Source: Streptomyces sp. CB02400
Lineage (GTDB): Bacteria; Actinomycetota; Actinomycetes; Streptomycetales; Streptomycetaceae
NCBI RefSeq assembly: GCF_001905725.1
Contig: NZ_LIWB01000001.1
Span: forward strand, 62,001 to 126,000
Direction: 5' to 3'
Length of the DNA: 64,000 nucleotides
In this document: positions 44,742-54,654 of the stretch, in pieces
How the letters are laid out: each line of letters starts with the position of its first letter
How positions within the stretch are numbered: position 1 is the stretch's first letter
Notes under the pieces: model-generated
What the model was told of the DNA's origin: nothing
Databases searched by the model: none
Seen by the model: the letters and a program-made list of their open reading frames with translations, nothing else
Position numbers and translations under genes: made by a program

Positions 44742-46802
44742 ATGCACCAGCCGGCTCCGCCCGCCCCCTTCGCCGACCGTGCCGGAGCCCTGACCGGCAC
44801 GCGGACGCCACTGCCACGACAGCGGGATCACCATCCCGCCCGTCGGTGGCCCGCCGAACTGCCGCCCGCGCACACCGCCATGATCTGCGTCGCCCTGCCC
44901 GGCCTCGCCATCTCGACGGAACAGGGACAGCAGACCGGCAACGGGCTGGAGGGGTTCTACCGCGCGGGACGGCGTCTCCTCTCCCGGTGCCAGGTCCGCG
45001 TGGCCGGGCGGGAGCCGCTCGCGGTCCAGGCGCGGATGGTGGCCGCCGACCGGGCCCGTTTCGTGGGGACGCTGCGGGTGTCCCCACGAGGCGGCGGCCC
45101 GGACCCGGACGTGCTCGTGGAGCGGACGCGCTGCGCGGACGGCACGGAACGGATCACGCTGCGCAGCGCGGCCCCGCGTCCGTTGCGCCTGCCCGTCGAG
45201 GTGGCCCTCGGCACGGATCTCGCCGACCTCGGGGCGATCGCCGCCGGCCGCGCGGGGCCCGAACTGCCGGCCGATGTCCACGCCTGTGGCCTGCGCTGGT
45301 CCCGTGCCGGCGCACGCGCGTCGGTCACGGCCGAACCGCCGCCCGCCGAGGCGCTGGCCTCCGCCGGACTGCTGCGCTGGGAGTTCGACCTGCCCCCGGG
45401 CGGCAGCGCGAGCATCGAGTTGCGCGTACGGCAGGACGGAGCGGCGCCTCTTCGTTCCGCGGGCCGCACGGCCACGAGCCCTCTCGCTCCGGCGCGTGCC
45501 ACGGGGGACGACCCGCGGGTCCCCGCCCTGCTGCGGACGAGCGTCGACGACCTCCGGGCCCTCCTGCTGCGTGACCCGGAGCACCCCGCCGACCTCCACC
45601 TCGCGGCCGGCGCCCCCTGGCGCTGCGGGCTCGCCCCGGCCGAGGCCCTCGCCGCCGCCCGGATGGTCCTGCCGCTCGGCACCGGGCTCGCCGCGGGCAC
45701 CCTGCGCATCCTCGCCCGCACCCAGTTCCCCGGGCCGGGGCCGAAGGCCGGCATGATCCCCGGCCCGTGCCGCGACGCCGGACCCCATCTGCCTCCTGGC
45801 TGCACGGGAACGGAGGCCACACTGCTCTTCCCCGTGCTCCTGGCCGAGGCCCGCCGCTGGGGGCTCCCCGAACGCGAGACCGAGGAACTGCTTCCGGCCG
45901 CCGAACGCTGTCTGGCCTGGCTGCGGAACACGGTGGGTGACGGCGCCTACCTGCCCGACCCGCAACCCGGCGGACCCGTCCGCTGCGAGACACAGGCCCA
46001 GGCCCACCGGGCGGCCCTGCTCGGCGCCGACCTGCTCGACGCGTACGGCAGACCGGGCGGCGCCGGACTGCGGCAGTGGGCGCGGACCTTGCGCGGGGCC
46101 TTCCAGGACGACTTCTGGATCGACGGCCCGCGCGGAGACCGGCCGGCGGCGGCCCGTGCCCCGGACGGCCGCCCCGTCCCGCACCTGGGCGCACCGGTCG
46201 CACACCTCCTCGACACCGGACTGCTGGGCGGGGGCGAACTCGCGCCCGGCCTCCTCGACAAGGTGCGGACCGAGCGGCTGGCGCGGCTGCTGGGCGGCCC
46301 CGACCTGGACTCGGGCTGGGGCCTGCGCGGCATGGGCGTGAAGGAGGCGGGTCACAACCCGTTCGGACACCGCTCCGGCGCCGTGCGGGTCCGCGAGACG
46401 GCGCTCGCCGTCGCGGGACTCGCGGCCGCCGGCTACGAGAGGGAGGCGGCGTCCCTGCTGCGGGGCGTGCTCGGGGCGGCGGAGGCGTTCGGTCACCGGC
46501 TGCCCGAGATGTACGCGGGGGAGCAGCGGACCGAGGGGAGCGTGCCGCTCCCGCACCCGGCGGCCTGCCGCCCGGCGGCCACGGCGGCGGCCGCCGGAGT
46601 CCTGCTGCTGACCACGCTCGCGGGGGTCCGCCCCGACGCCCCGGCCCGGACGGTCGCGCTGCGACCGATGCGCGGCGCCCCGCTGGGCGAGACGGTCCTG
46701 ACGGGACTGCGCGTGGCGGGCGCCCCCTTCGCCGTACGGATCAGCCGGCTCGGTCTCGCCATGGTCGAGGAAGCGGCCGACGGACTCCAGTTGGGAGCCT
46801 GA
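44742..46802 (+). CDS. Glycogen-debranching-enzyme-like (GDE_N_bis) protein
   Basis: 686 aa. The N-terminal beta-rich domain (about 45-270; FYRAGRRLLSRCQVRVAGREP, VERTRCADGTERITLRS) resembles the glycogen debranching N-terminal domain. The remainder looks like the alpha/alpha-barrel of that family (PCRDAGPHLPPGCTGTEATL, DPQPGGPVRCETQAQAHRAA, DSGWGLRGMGVKEAGHNPF, HRLPEMYAGEQ). I infer a role in glycogen or other glucan metabolism, which in Streptomyces is linked to sporulation; whirosome genes lie nearby. Start ATG 44742. The catalytic acids cannot be assigned with confidence. Confidence 0.82.
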   Translation: MHQPAPPAPFADRAGALTGTRTPLPRQRDHHPARRWPAELPPAHTAMICVALPGLAISTEQGQQTGNGLEGFYRAGRRLLSRCQVRVAGREPLAVQARMVAADRARFVGTLRVSPRGGGPDPDVLVERTRCADGTERITLRSAAPRPLRLPVEVALGTDLADLGAIAAGRAGPELPADVHACGLRWSRAGARASVTAEPPPAEALASAGLLRWEFDLPPGGSASIELRVRQDGAAPLRSAGRTATSPLAPARATGDDPRVPALLRTSVDDLRALLLRDPEHPADLHLAAGAPWRCGLAPAEALAAARMVLPLGTGLAAGTLRILARTQFPGPGPKAGMIPGPCRDAGPHLPPGCTGTEATLLFPVLLAEARRWGLPERETEELLPAAERCLAWLRNTVGDGAYLPDPQPGGPVRCETQAQAHRAALLGADLLDAYGRPGGAGLRQWARTLRGAFQDDFWIDGPRGDRPAAARAPDGRPVPHLGAPVAHLLDTGLLGGGELAPGLLDKVRTERLARLLGGPDLDSGWGLRGMGVKEAGHNPFGHRSGAVRVRETALAVAGLAAAGYEREAASLLRGVLGAAEAFGHRLPEMYAGEQRTEGSVPLPHPAACRPAATAAAAGVLLLTTLAGVRPDAPARTVALRPMRGAPLGETVLTGLRVAGAPFAVRISRLGLAMVEEAADGLQLGA

Positions 46803-46904
46803 CCCGGTGGGGCACGTCCTCGCCGGGCGGCAGGGAGGGCGGGCGACGGACCTGCCGGAGCGAAGTGGATCAGTTGGTGTCACGGTCGGCGAAGGGAGTG
46901 TTTA

Positions 46905-46919
46905 TCGTCAGGCAGACGA
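46905..46919. promoter_or_regulatory. Candidate operator upstream of the Nudix regulator
   Basis: Inverted repeat TCGTC-N5-GACGA ends 13 bases before the Nudix regulator start. NrtR-type regulators often bind their own upstream region, so autoregulation is plausible, but the repeat is short. Confidence 0.35.
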
Positions 46920-46932
46920 CTATGATCGCCGC

Positions 46933-47691
46933 ATGCCCTACGACCCGTCAGCCTTTCCCCCCTTCGCCGTCACCGTGGACCTGGTCGTGCTGACCGTACG
47001 CCGCCATGCCCTGTGCGCGCTGGCGGTACGCCGGGGAGAGGCGCCGTTCCAGGGGCGCTGGGCGCTCCCCGGCGGCTTCGTGCGGGACGACGAGGACCTG
47101 GCGCAGGCGGCGGCCCGGGAACTGGCCGAGGAGACAGGGCTGAGGGTGCACGACCCCGCCGCCCCCGCCCAGGACAACGGCGCTCACCTGGAACAGCTCG
47201 CCACGTACGGCGATCCCGAGCGCGACCCCCGGATGCGGGTCGTCAGCGTCGCCCACCTCGCCCTCGCCCCCGACCTGCCCGCGCCCCGGGCGGGCGGTGA
47301 CGCCAGCAACGCACGCTGGGCGCCCGTCGAGGAACTGCTGCAGCAGGGCGGTTACGGCCGGGACGGCGAGCCGGTGGCGCCCCTCGCCTTCGACCACGCC
47401 CGGATCCTGTCGGACGGGGTGGAACGCGCCCGCTCCAAGATCGAGTACTCGTCGCTGGCGACGGCCTTCTGCCCGCCCGAGTTCACCGTCGGCGAGCTGC
47501 GCCGGGTCTACGAGGCGGTCTGGGGCGTGGCGCTCGACCCGCGCAACTTCCACCGCAAGGTGACGGGCACGCCGGGCTTCCTGGTCCCCACCGGTGGTAC
47601 GACCACCCGGCAGGGCGGTCGCCCCGCCCAGCTCTTCCGGGCCGGCGGCGCCACCCTGCTCAACCCCCCGATGCTGCGCCCCGAGGTCTGA
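46933..47691 (+). CDS. Nudix-domain transcriptional regulator, NrtR-like
   Basis: 252 aa. The N-terminal Nudix-like domain (about 10-150) has the Nudix box region GGFVRDDEDLAQAAARELAEETGL; G, R, E, E and E positions look largely kept, although NrtR proteins usually sense ADP-ribose rather than hydrolyse it. The C-terminal winged helix (about 165-245) has FTVGELRRVYEAVWG and NFHRKVTGTPGFL, the NrtR recognition segment. The family controls NAD metabolism and sugar catabolism genes. No NAD gene is adjacent, so the target is unknown. The start is ATG 46933; the upstream open frame is not part of the fold. Confidence 0.9.
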   Translation: MPYDPSAFPPFAVTVDLVVLTVRRHALCALAVRRGEAPFQGRWALPGGFVRDDEDLAQAAARELAEETGLRVHDPAAPAQDNGAHLEQLATYGDPERDPRMRVVSVAHLALAPDLPAPRAGGDASNARWAPVEELLQQGGYGRDGEPVAPLAFDHARILSDGVERARSKIEYSSLATAFCPPEFTVGELRRVYEAVWGVALDPRNFHRKVTGTPGFLVPTGGTTTRQGGRPAQLFRAGGATLLNPPMLRPEV

Positions 47692-47802
47692 CGCGGCCCG
47701 ACCGGACCCGGCCAACGGGCCCGGCGGGGCAGCGCCCTTCCTCTCCGCCGACCGGCCGCGAGATGCCCGGAAAATCCGATATGGCGCGCTATCTTGCATC
47801 GG

Positions 47803-49737
47803 GTGATCCAGGCCACCGGACTGACCAGCAGCCCTCGCAAAGAGCTTCCGCCCGCCGTCGACGACGTCTCCTTCGAGGCGCACGCGGGCCGTGTCACCGC
47901 GTTGCTCGGAGCACCGGGCGCCGGCAAGACGACGGCGCTCCGGCTCATGCTCGAACTCCAACGCGGCCGTGGCATCACCTACTTCAGGGGCCGCCCGCTG
48001 CACCGCATCCCCCATCCCGCCCACGAAGTCGGCGTGCTGCTCGGCGATGTGCCGGGCCACCCCGCCCGCACCGTCCGCGGGCACCTGCGCATGCTGTGCG
48101 CCGCCGCGGGCGTCCCGGTCCGCCGGGCCGACGAAGTCCTCGAGGCGGCAGGGATCGTGAGCCTGCGCGACGAACGCCTGGGCACCCTGTCGCGCGGCAT
48201 GGACCGCCGCCTGGGACTGGCCTGCGCACTGCTGCCGGACCCGCACACACTCGTGCTCGACGAGCCCGCGCGCGGTCTCTCCGCCACCGAGAGCCGCTGG
48301 CTGTACGGCACACTCAGGGCGTACGCGGCCCAGGGCGGTACGGTGCTGTGCACGACGGCGGACCCGAAGGAGGCCGCGCGGATCGCGGACCACGTGGTCA
48401 CCCTGGAACGGGGAAGGCTCGTCGCCGACCAGGAGGCGGCGGACTTCTCGCGGACCCGGCTGCGCCCCCGCGTCGCCGTCCGCAGCCCGCACGCCGCCCG
48501 CCTCTCCGCCCTGCTCGCGCAGGAGGCCCGCGCCACCCGGCGGTCGGTGGAGGCCGTGCACGAGGGCGGCAACCGCCTCTGCGTCTATGGCAGTACCTGC
48601 GCGGACGTCGGCGAGGTCGCGTTCCGGCACGGCATCGTCGTACACCAACTGGCGGACGAGACCGGGGACATGGGTCCCGGCGCCGGGGCGGGCGAACCGG
48701 CGCCGGGCGAGAAGGGGACCCCGGTCGGCACCGCCGTCCGGGACGCCGGGGGACCCGTCCCCGCGGACGACACGGCACGCGATCCGGACGACCACCCCGG
48801 CGCCCCGGCCGGCGAAGGCTCCCCCGCGTCCGTGTCCCCGCTCCGGCAGGAGCCGGAGGAAGCCGCCGTCGAGGACGCCCCCCCGGCCTCCAGGACCCGC
48901 TCGCGCCGGGCCGCCCGCACACGCGACGCCGCTGCCGGGCTTCCCCCTTCCGTCTCCGTCCGCCCCGCCCCCAGACCCCTTCGCCCGCTGCGCTACGAGA
49001 TCCGCCGTGCCACGGGTGTCGGCACGGGGTTCCTCGTCGGGGCGGCCGTGCTCGTCGTGTCCGCGCTCACCGCCGTACTGCTGGCGCGGGTCGGGCACAC
49101 CCCGCAGCCGCGCCTGCTGGCCGCGTGGCCGAGGGAGCTGCCGCTGCCGCCCGCGGCGCTCGGCGCGGGACTGCTCGGCGCGCTGGCCTTCGGCGACGAG
49201 TTCCGCCACCCCGCGCTGGCGGCGGACCGCGGCACCGTGCCCCGGCGGCTGGGGCTGCTGACCGCCAAACTCCTCGTGGCCTCGGCCACCGCGCTGGTGC
49301 TGGCCGTCCTGACCGTCGGGTGTGACGCCGAGCTGCTCTACCTCGTCTACGGACGGGAGGCCGTCGAGGTTCCCGCCGACTGGCTGCCGCTGAGTGCGGG
49401 TTGGCTCGGCCTGGTGACCGGGTGCGCCTGCGCCGGTGTGCTGGCCGCGGGCGTGTTCCGGTCCACCACCGCCGGTCTCGCCGTCGTCGTCGCCGTACCC
49501 CTTCTCGTCGTGCCGCTCGTGCACAAGGTGACGGAGGGGCCGGCGGCGCGCACCCCGGCCCCGCTCGCGTCGCGGCTGCGGGACGGTGTGCCGCTCCGGT
49601 GGCCCTTCGGGGGCGAACGCCATCTGGACGCGGTCCTGCGCCTGGTCGCCCAACCCGTCGGCGGCGCGCTGACGTTGTCGCTGGCGGCGCTGCTGTGCGC
49701 GTACGTGCTCACCGGTCTGCGGAGCAGAGTCCGATAA
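47803..49737 (+). CDS. ABC transporter ATPase fused to a permease-like domain
   Basis: About 644 aa. The N-terminal ATPase (about 1-225) has Walker A GAPGAGKTT, Walker B HTLVLDEP and a degenerate signature LSRGMDRRL in place of LSGGQ. A long disordered linker (about 285-395) follows. The C-terminal third has about six hydrophobic helices (VGTGFLVGAAVLVVSALTAV to LSLAALLCAYVL), like ABC-2 permeases. One polypeptide thus combines both parts. Start choice: GTG 47803 begins the conserved IQATGLT; TTG 47794 is the alternative. Lies upstream of whiH. Substrate unknown. Confidence 0.85.
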   Translation: MIQATGLTSSPRKELPPAVDDVSFEAHAGRVTALLGAPGAGKTTALRLMLELQRGRGITYFRGRPLHRIPHPAHEVGVLLGDVPGHPARTVRGHLRMLCAAAGVPVRRADEVLEAAGIVSLRDERLGTLSRGMDRRLGLACALLPDPHTLVLDEPARGLSATESRWLYGTLRAYAAQGGTVLCTTADPKEAARIADHVVTLERGRLVADQEAADFSRTRLRPRVAVRSPHAARLSALLAQEARATRRSVEAVHEGGNRLCVYGSTCADVGEVAFRHGIVVHQLADETGDMGPGAGAGEPAPGEKGTPVGTAVRDAGGPVPADDTARDPDDHPGAPAGEGSPASVSPLRQEPEEAAVEDAPPASRTRSRRAARTRDAAAGLPPSVSVRPAPRPLRPLRYEIRRATGVGTGFLVGAAVLVVSALTAVLLARVGHTPQPRLLAAWPRELPLPPAALGAGLLGALAFGDEFRHPALAADRGTVPRRLGLLTAKLLVASATALVLAVLTVGCDAELLYLVYGREAVEVPADWLPLSAGWLGLVTGCACAGVLAAGVFRSTTAGLAVVVAVPLLVVPLVHKVTEGPAARTPAPLASRLRDGVPLRWPFGGERHLDAVLRLVAQPVGGALTLSLAALLCAYVLTGLRSRVR

Positions 49738-49800
49738 CGACCGTCCACGAACGCATCGGCCCGCCCCCGCCCACAACTCCCCGCAGAAAGCCCATTTCTT

Positions 49801-49808
49801 TCCGATAA
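49801..49808 (+). promoter_or_regulatory. Candidate WhiG-type -10 element of whiH
   Basis: TCCGATAA resembles the GCCGATAA -10 element used by sigma WhiG, and S. coelicolor whiH is transcribed by WhiG. It lies 93 bases before the whiH start. A GAAA lies upstream at 49786-49789, but the spacing is shorter than the 15 bases expected to a TAAA element, so the match is incomplete. Confidence 0.4.
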
Positions 49809-49900
49809 GGCGTCAATTGCGACGGGGTGAGCGATCACCCTTTCGTGTGCTTTTCACCAAAGACCTCAAGGGAGTTGGAAGCGGAGCCGACAAAGGATGC

Positions 49901-50788
49901 GTGAGTACCCTTGCGCACACCATGATGACCGCCGCCCGCTCCGCAGACTCCGGCCTCGCGAGCCCGGGCGGACTCGACCGCTACCCCTACGCCGAGACGC
50001 CCGCCGTCGACCGCGTCGGGGCCCCTGCCTGGGACGGCGCGGACCCGGAGCTGGGCCGTGTGGGCCGACGGGCCGCGGGCAGCCGCGGTCGCGGGCTGCA
50101 CGGCCAACTCGTCCAGCAGTTGGGTCAGATGATCGTTTCCGGGGACCTGGGCGCCGACCGCCCGCTGGTGCCGGAGGAGATCGGCCAGCGCTTCGAGGTC
50201 TCCCGCACCGTCGTCCGCGAGTCGCTCCGTGTCCTGGAGGCCAAGGGCCTGGTCAGCGCCCGGCCGAACGTCGGTACGCGCGTGCGCCCCGTCAGCGACT
50301 GGAACCTCCTCGACCCGGACATCATCGAGTGGCGGGCCTTCGGGCCGCAGCGCGACGACCAGCGCCGTGAGCTCAGCGAGCTGCGCTGGACGATCGAGCC
50401 GCTCGCCGCCTGCCTGGCGGCCGGGCACGGACGGGAGGACGTCCAGCAGCGCCTGACCGACATGGTCGAGATCATGGGCCACGCCATGGGGCAGGGCGAC
50501 GCCCTGACCTTCGCCCGCGCCGACGCGGAGTTCCACTCCCTGCTCATCCAGATCGCCGGCAACCGGATGCTGGAGCACCTCTCCGGGATCGTGTCCGCCG
50601 CGCTGCAGGTCTCGGGCGGCCCGGCCACGGGCTGTGAGCGACCGAACGAGACGTCCCTGGCGCAGCACGGCCGGATCGTCGACGCCCTCGCCGGCGGCGA
50701 CGGCGCGGCGGCCGAGGCGGCCATGCGGCAACTGCTCACGGTCCACCCAGAGGTGGAACGCGTGGTGCCCGCCCCGCGCGAGCACTGA
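49901..50788 (+). CDS. whiH: Sporulation regulator WhiH, GntR family
   Basis: 295 aa from the GTG at 49901 (AAAGGA upstream). WhiH is a FadR-subfamily GntR regulator needed for sporulation septation in aerial hyphae. The winged helix (about 68-130) contains LHGQLVQQLGQMIVSGDLG and EEIGQRFEVSRTVVRESLRV. The FCD ligand domain (about 140-285) starts IIEWRAFGPQRDDQRREL and has DAEFHSLLIQIAGNRML. The first 60 residues are a Streptomyces-specific extension. Identification rests on the close resemblance that I recall and on the position directly before hrdB. A 40-bp palindrome separates the two genes. Confidence 0.95.
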   Translation: MSTLAHTMMTAARSADSGLASPGGLDRYPYAETPAVDRVGAPAWDGADPELGRVGRRAAGSRGRGLHGQLVQQLGQMIVSGDLGADRPLVPEEIGQRFEVSRTVVRESLRVLEAKGLVSARPNVGTRVRPVSDWNLLDPDIIEWRAFGPQRDDQRRELSELRWTIEPLAACLAAGHGREDVQQRLTDMVEIMGHAMGQGDALTFARADAEFHSLLIQIAGNRMLEHLSGIVSAALQVSGGPATGCERPNETSLAQHGRIVDALAGGDGAAAEAAMRQLLTVHPEVERVVPAPREH

Positions 50789-50864
50789 CCGCGTTCCGCG
50801 GACGGCGCGGTCCGGCATGCCATCCCCCTCCTGTGGCAGCGCCCCACCGATGAGCCGTCCCCCG

Positions 50865-50904
50865 TCGGACCCCGCGGGATCATCGATGATCCCGCGGGGT
50901 CCGA
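50865..50904. terminator. Perfect 40-bp palindrome between whiH and hrdB
   Basis: Twenty bases on each side are perfectly complementary, centred on CATC|GATG at 50884/50885. It lies 77 bases after whiH. Probably the whiH terminator and an insulator for the hrdB promoter. The symmetric core has no loop, so it may also be a protein-binding site. Confidence 0.7.
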
Positions 50905-51155
50905 TGCCCAGAACGGCGTGGCAGACTCGGAGAGGTGACCTCCTCGCCCCTGAGTGAACGCTTTCGTAATTGTTTGACCGATTCTGTGCGCTTACGGGGT
51001 GTGACTCGGGCCACGCGGATTGGGCGTAACGCTCCTGGGAAGAACGCGATGACCTAAGAGGTGACAGCCGCGGAGGGAATACGGACGCCGTTCATGGCGC
51101 TGTGCATCTTCCCCGGCCCCCGCCCGCGCCGTCGGCCCATCCCCAAGCCGGCGGT

Positions 51156-51183
51156 CGGCCCCTGTCCACTGTGGACGGGGCCG
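51156..51183 (+). promoter_or_regulatory. Inverted repeat in the hrdB leader
   Basis: CGGCCCC-T-GTCCAC and GTGGAC-GGGGCCG pair around a central T, with one bulged T. It lies 33 bases before the hrdB start codon, inside its presumed 5' leader. A stable hairpin here could affect translation or mRNA stability. Confidence 0.5.
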
Positions 51184-51216
51184 GAAGCCGTTTTCCAACG
51201 TTCCGAGAGGTTGTTC

Positions 51217-52746
<1,530 letters not shown>

Positions 52747-52998
52747 GGGGTGTTGTCTGGATCAGGCCGGTTTCAGGCGACAACGCCGCAGATGTGCGTG
52801 CCAGGACCCGCGACTCCGGCAAGATCCAAACGGCACCTCCCAGGTCCGCCCGCCACGACACGCCGTCGTGTGCCGGTTCGCGTCAGGCCCGGTTTCCCGT
52901 CCTGGGGAGCTGGGCCTTCGCGTTGTCGCGCGGGTGCGGGCTCGGGCGGGGTCCATCACTGTGGGTGTTTCAGGATCACCCCAGTGTGAGGAGCGTGC
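52747..52998. other. hrdB 3' region, no gene seen
   Basis: 252 bases between hrdB and the protease. No convincing gene. The sequence right after the hrdB stop (GGGTGTTGTCTGGATCAGGC) has the feel of a dispersed Streptomyces intergenic sequence, but I find no partner repeat in the window. Confidence 0.4.
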
Positions 52999-53832
52999 AT
53001 GCGACGTCGTCTTGCCCGGGCCCTGGCCCGGCCGCTGGCCCTCGCGGCCGCCGCGACCGTCATACCGCTGGCCTCGGCCGTTCCGGCAGCCGCCGACAGC
53101 ATCGTCGTCGGTGGCTTCCCCGTCGATGTCTCGGAGGGTCCGTGGACAGTGGCGCTGTCCAGCCGCGACCGGTTCGGAGGTACGCGAGCGGGACAGTTCT
53201 GCGGGGGTGTGGCGGTCGGCCGGACCACCGTGCTCACCGCGGCCCACTGCATGGACGAGGAGGTGCTGGGGGCGCCCCCGGGACGCGTGGGCGACCTCAG
53301 GGTGATCACGGGGCGTACGGAACTGCTCTCGGACCGCGGTCAGGAGATCGCCGTACGCGGCACCTGGGTGAACCCGGACTACGACGGCGTCACCAACTCC
53401 GGCGACTACGCCGTGCTCAGTCTGGCCGAGCCGCTGCCCTCGAGCTCGGTGATAGCCATGGCCGGGGCCGGTGATCCCGCGTACCGGGCGGGTACCGCGG
53501 CCACCGTCTACGGGTGGGGGGACACCACGGGGTCCGGGGCCTATGCCGGCAGCCTGCACGCGGCACGCGTGCGGGTGCAGCCCGACGCGCTGTGCGAGAA
53601 GGCGTATCCGGGCGGTTCCGAGGGCACCTACCGTGCCGAGACGATGCTGTGCGCGGGAGAGGTGCGAGGGGGCCGGGACGCCTGTCAGGGCGACAGTGGA
53701 GGGCCGCTGGTGGCCCAGGGGCGGCTGATAGGCCTCGTCTCCTGGGGGACGGGGTGCGGCTGGGCGGGCAGTCCCGGGGTGTACACGCGGGTCTCCGACA
53801 TCCTGCGGACCCTTGGGCGGCCGCAGGGCTGA
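52999..53832 (+). CDS. Secreted chymotrypsin-like serine protease
   Basis: 277 aa S1A protease. The signal peptide is Arg-rich (MRRRLARALARPLALAAAA) with likely cleavage after VPAAA. The catalytic triad is in LTAAHCMD (His), GDYAVLSLAEP (Asp) and DACQGDSGGPLV (Ser). The Asp before the QGDSGG segment region and GWAGSPGVYTRV suggest trypsin-like rather than elastase-like specificity. Cys pairs fit the usual disulphides. The start is ATG 52999 with GAGGAG upstream. It lies next to hrdB in Streptomyces but has no evident link to it. Confidence 0.93.
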   Translation: MRRRLARALARPLALAAAATVIPLASAVPAAADSIVVGGFPVDVSEGPWTVALSSRDRFGGTRAGQFCGGVAVGRTTVLTAAHCMDEEVLGAPPGRVGDLRVITGRTELLSDRGQEIAVRGTWVNPDYDGVTNSGDYAVLSLAEPLPSSSVIAMAGAGDPAYRAGTAATVYGWGDTTGSGAYAGSLHAARVRVQPDALCEKAYPGGSEGTYRAETMLCAGEVRGGRDACQGDSGGPLVAQGRLIGLVSWGTGCGWAGSPGVYTRVSDILRTLGRPQG

Positions 53833-53892
53833 GAACGGCCAAAAGGGCACAGGAGGACCGCTGGGCGGCTCCTGGCGGGTGCGGGCACGAGA

Positions 53893-53927
53893 CGGGCGGC
53901 TGCCTCCGGAGTGGAGACAGCCGCCCG
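53893..53927. terminator. Hairpin between convergent genes
   Basis: Ten-bp arms CGGGCGGCTG / CAGCCGCCCG with a further CTCC/GGAG pairing inside, between the protease gene and the convergent DUF7455 gene. Confidence 0.7.
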
Positions 53928-53983
53928 CTCACCGGCCTGTGCCGGGCTGCTCGTCGTCGGACGCGAAGTGTCGGCGCTCTCTG

Positions 53984-54214
53984 TCAGCGCTCTTCGTCGG
54001 GAGCGGTCACCGGAGGGGCGGTCAGCCGCTCCGTCTCGTCCTGTATCTCAGCGGCGATCTTCTTGAGTTCCGGCTCGAACTTGCGGCCGTGGTGGGCGCA
54101 GAAGAGCAGTTCTCCGCCGCTCAGCAGGACGACGCGCAGGTATGCCTGGGCGCCGCAGCGGTCGCAGCGATCGGCGGCCGTCAGTGGGCTCGCGGGGGTC
54201 AGAACAGTAGTCAC
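53984..54214 (-). CDS. Small zinc-ribbon-like protein (DUF7455 type)
   Basis: 76 aa. The core is DRCDRCGAQAYLRVVLLSGGEL followed by LFCAHHGRKFEPELKK. CxxC plus CxxH would form a zinc site. This small protein is conserved across actinobacteria near hrdB/parE and has no known role; RNA or RNA-polymerase contact is only a guess. The start is GTG 54214 with GAAGAGG upstream. Confidence 0.85.
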   Translation of the reverse strand: MTTVLTPASPLTAADRCDRCGAQAYLRVVLLSGGELLFCAHHGRKFEPELKKIAAEIQDETERLTAPPVTAPDEER

Positions 54215-54654
54215 GTCGCCTCTTCTCTAGCTCGACGAGCTGTCGTACCAGGGTCAACATCCAACCAGCCCCAAAACGTTCCCGCTCGTGGCTTCTCCTC
54301 GAAAAAATTTTCCGAGGTGGGTGGCTGTTGCCGGTTGGCGGCGAATGTGCCGTAGTGCGTGTCTGATGTGTCGTACGGATTCGCGTTCGTATCGGTGGTC
54401 GGCCCTCCCGGCTGGCTTGCCGGTTGTTCATGAGGACGTGCCCGGAGCCTAAATGGTTCATGCCTCGAAGGGAACGTGATGTGTGCTTCACTCCATCGAG
54501 GGATCGAACACGCATGCGACCCTGGACTAGGGTGGGCTGAAGCGAGGGTGGCGTTACAACGGCTCTACCAGGCCTCGGTACCCTCTCACCGGTGACTGAA
54601 GCCGCGCCCTTACCCAAGAGGGCCGCATCTGAAATTCAGCGAGGAGCGAACCGC
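54215..54654. other. Divergent upstream region of parE, with AT-rich inverted repeat
   Basis: 440 bases without a supported gene. At 54297-54317 an inverted repeat has CCTCG/CGAGG ends and an A-tract/T-tract centre (AAAAAATTTT), unusual in this GC-rich DNA. It may mark a promoter, a topology-sensitive site or a terminator. Frames open between 54592 and 54655 are upstream of the preferred parE start. Confidence 0.5.

Noticed and set aside
50974..51002. TTGACC and downstream bases as the hrdB promoter
   Set aside because: No -10 hexamer at 16-18 bases; it may be an ECF-type promoter but I cannot assign the sigma factor from sequence alone.
52747..52998. Insertion-sequence remnant after hrdB
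   Set aside because: The sequence looks like a dispersed intergenic motif, but I found no inverted partner or transposase fragment in the window.
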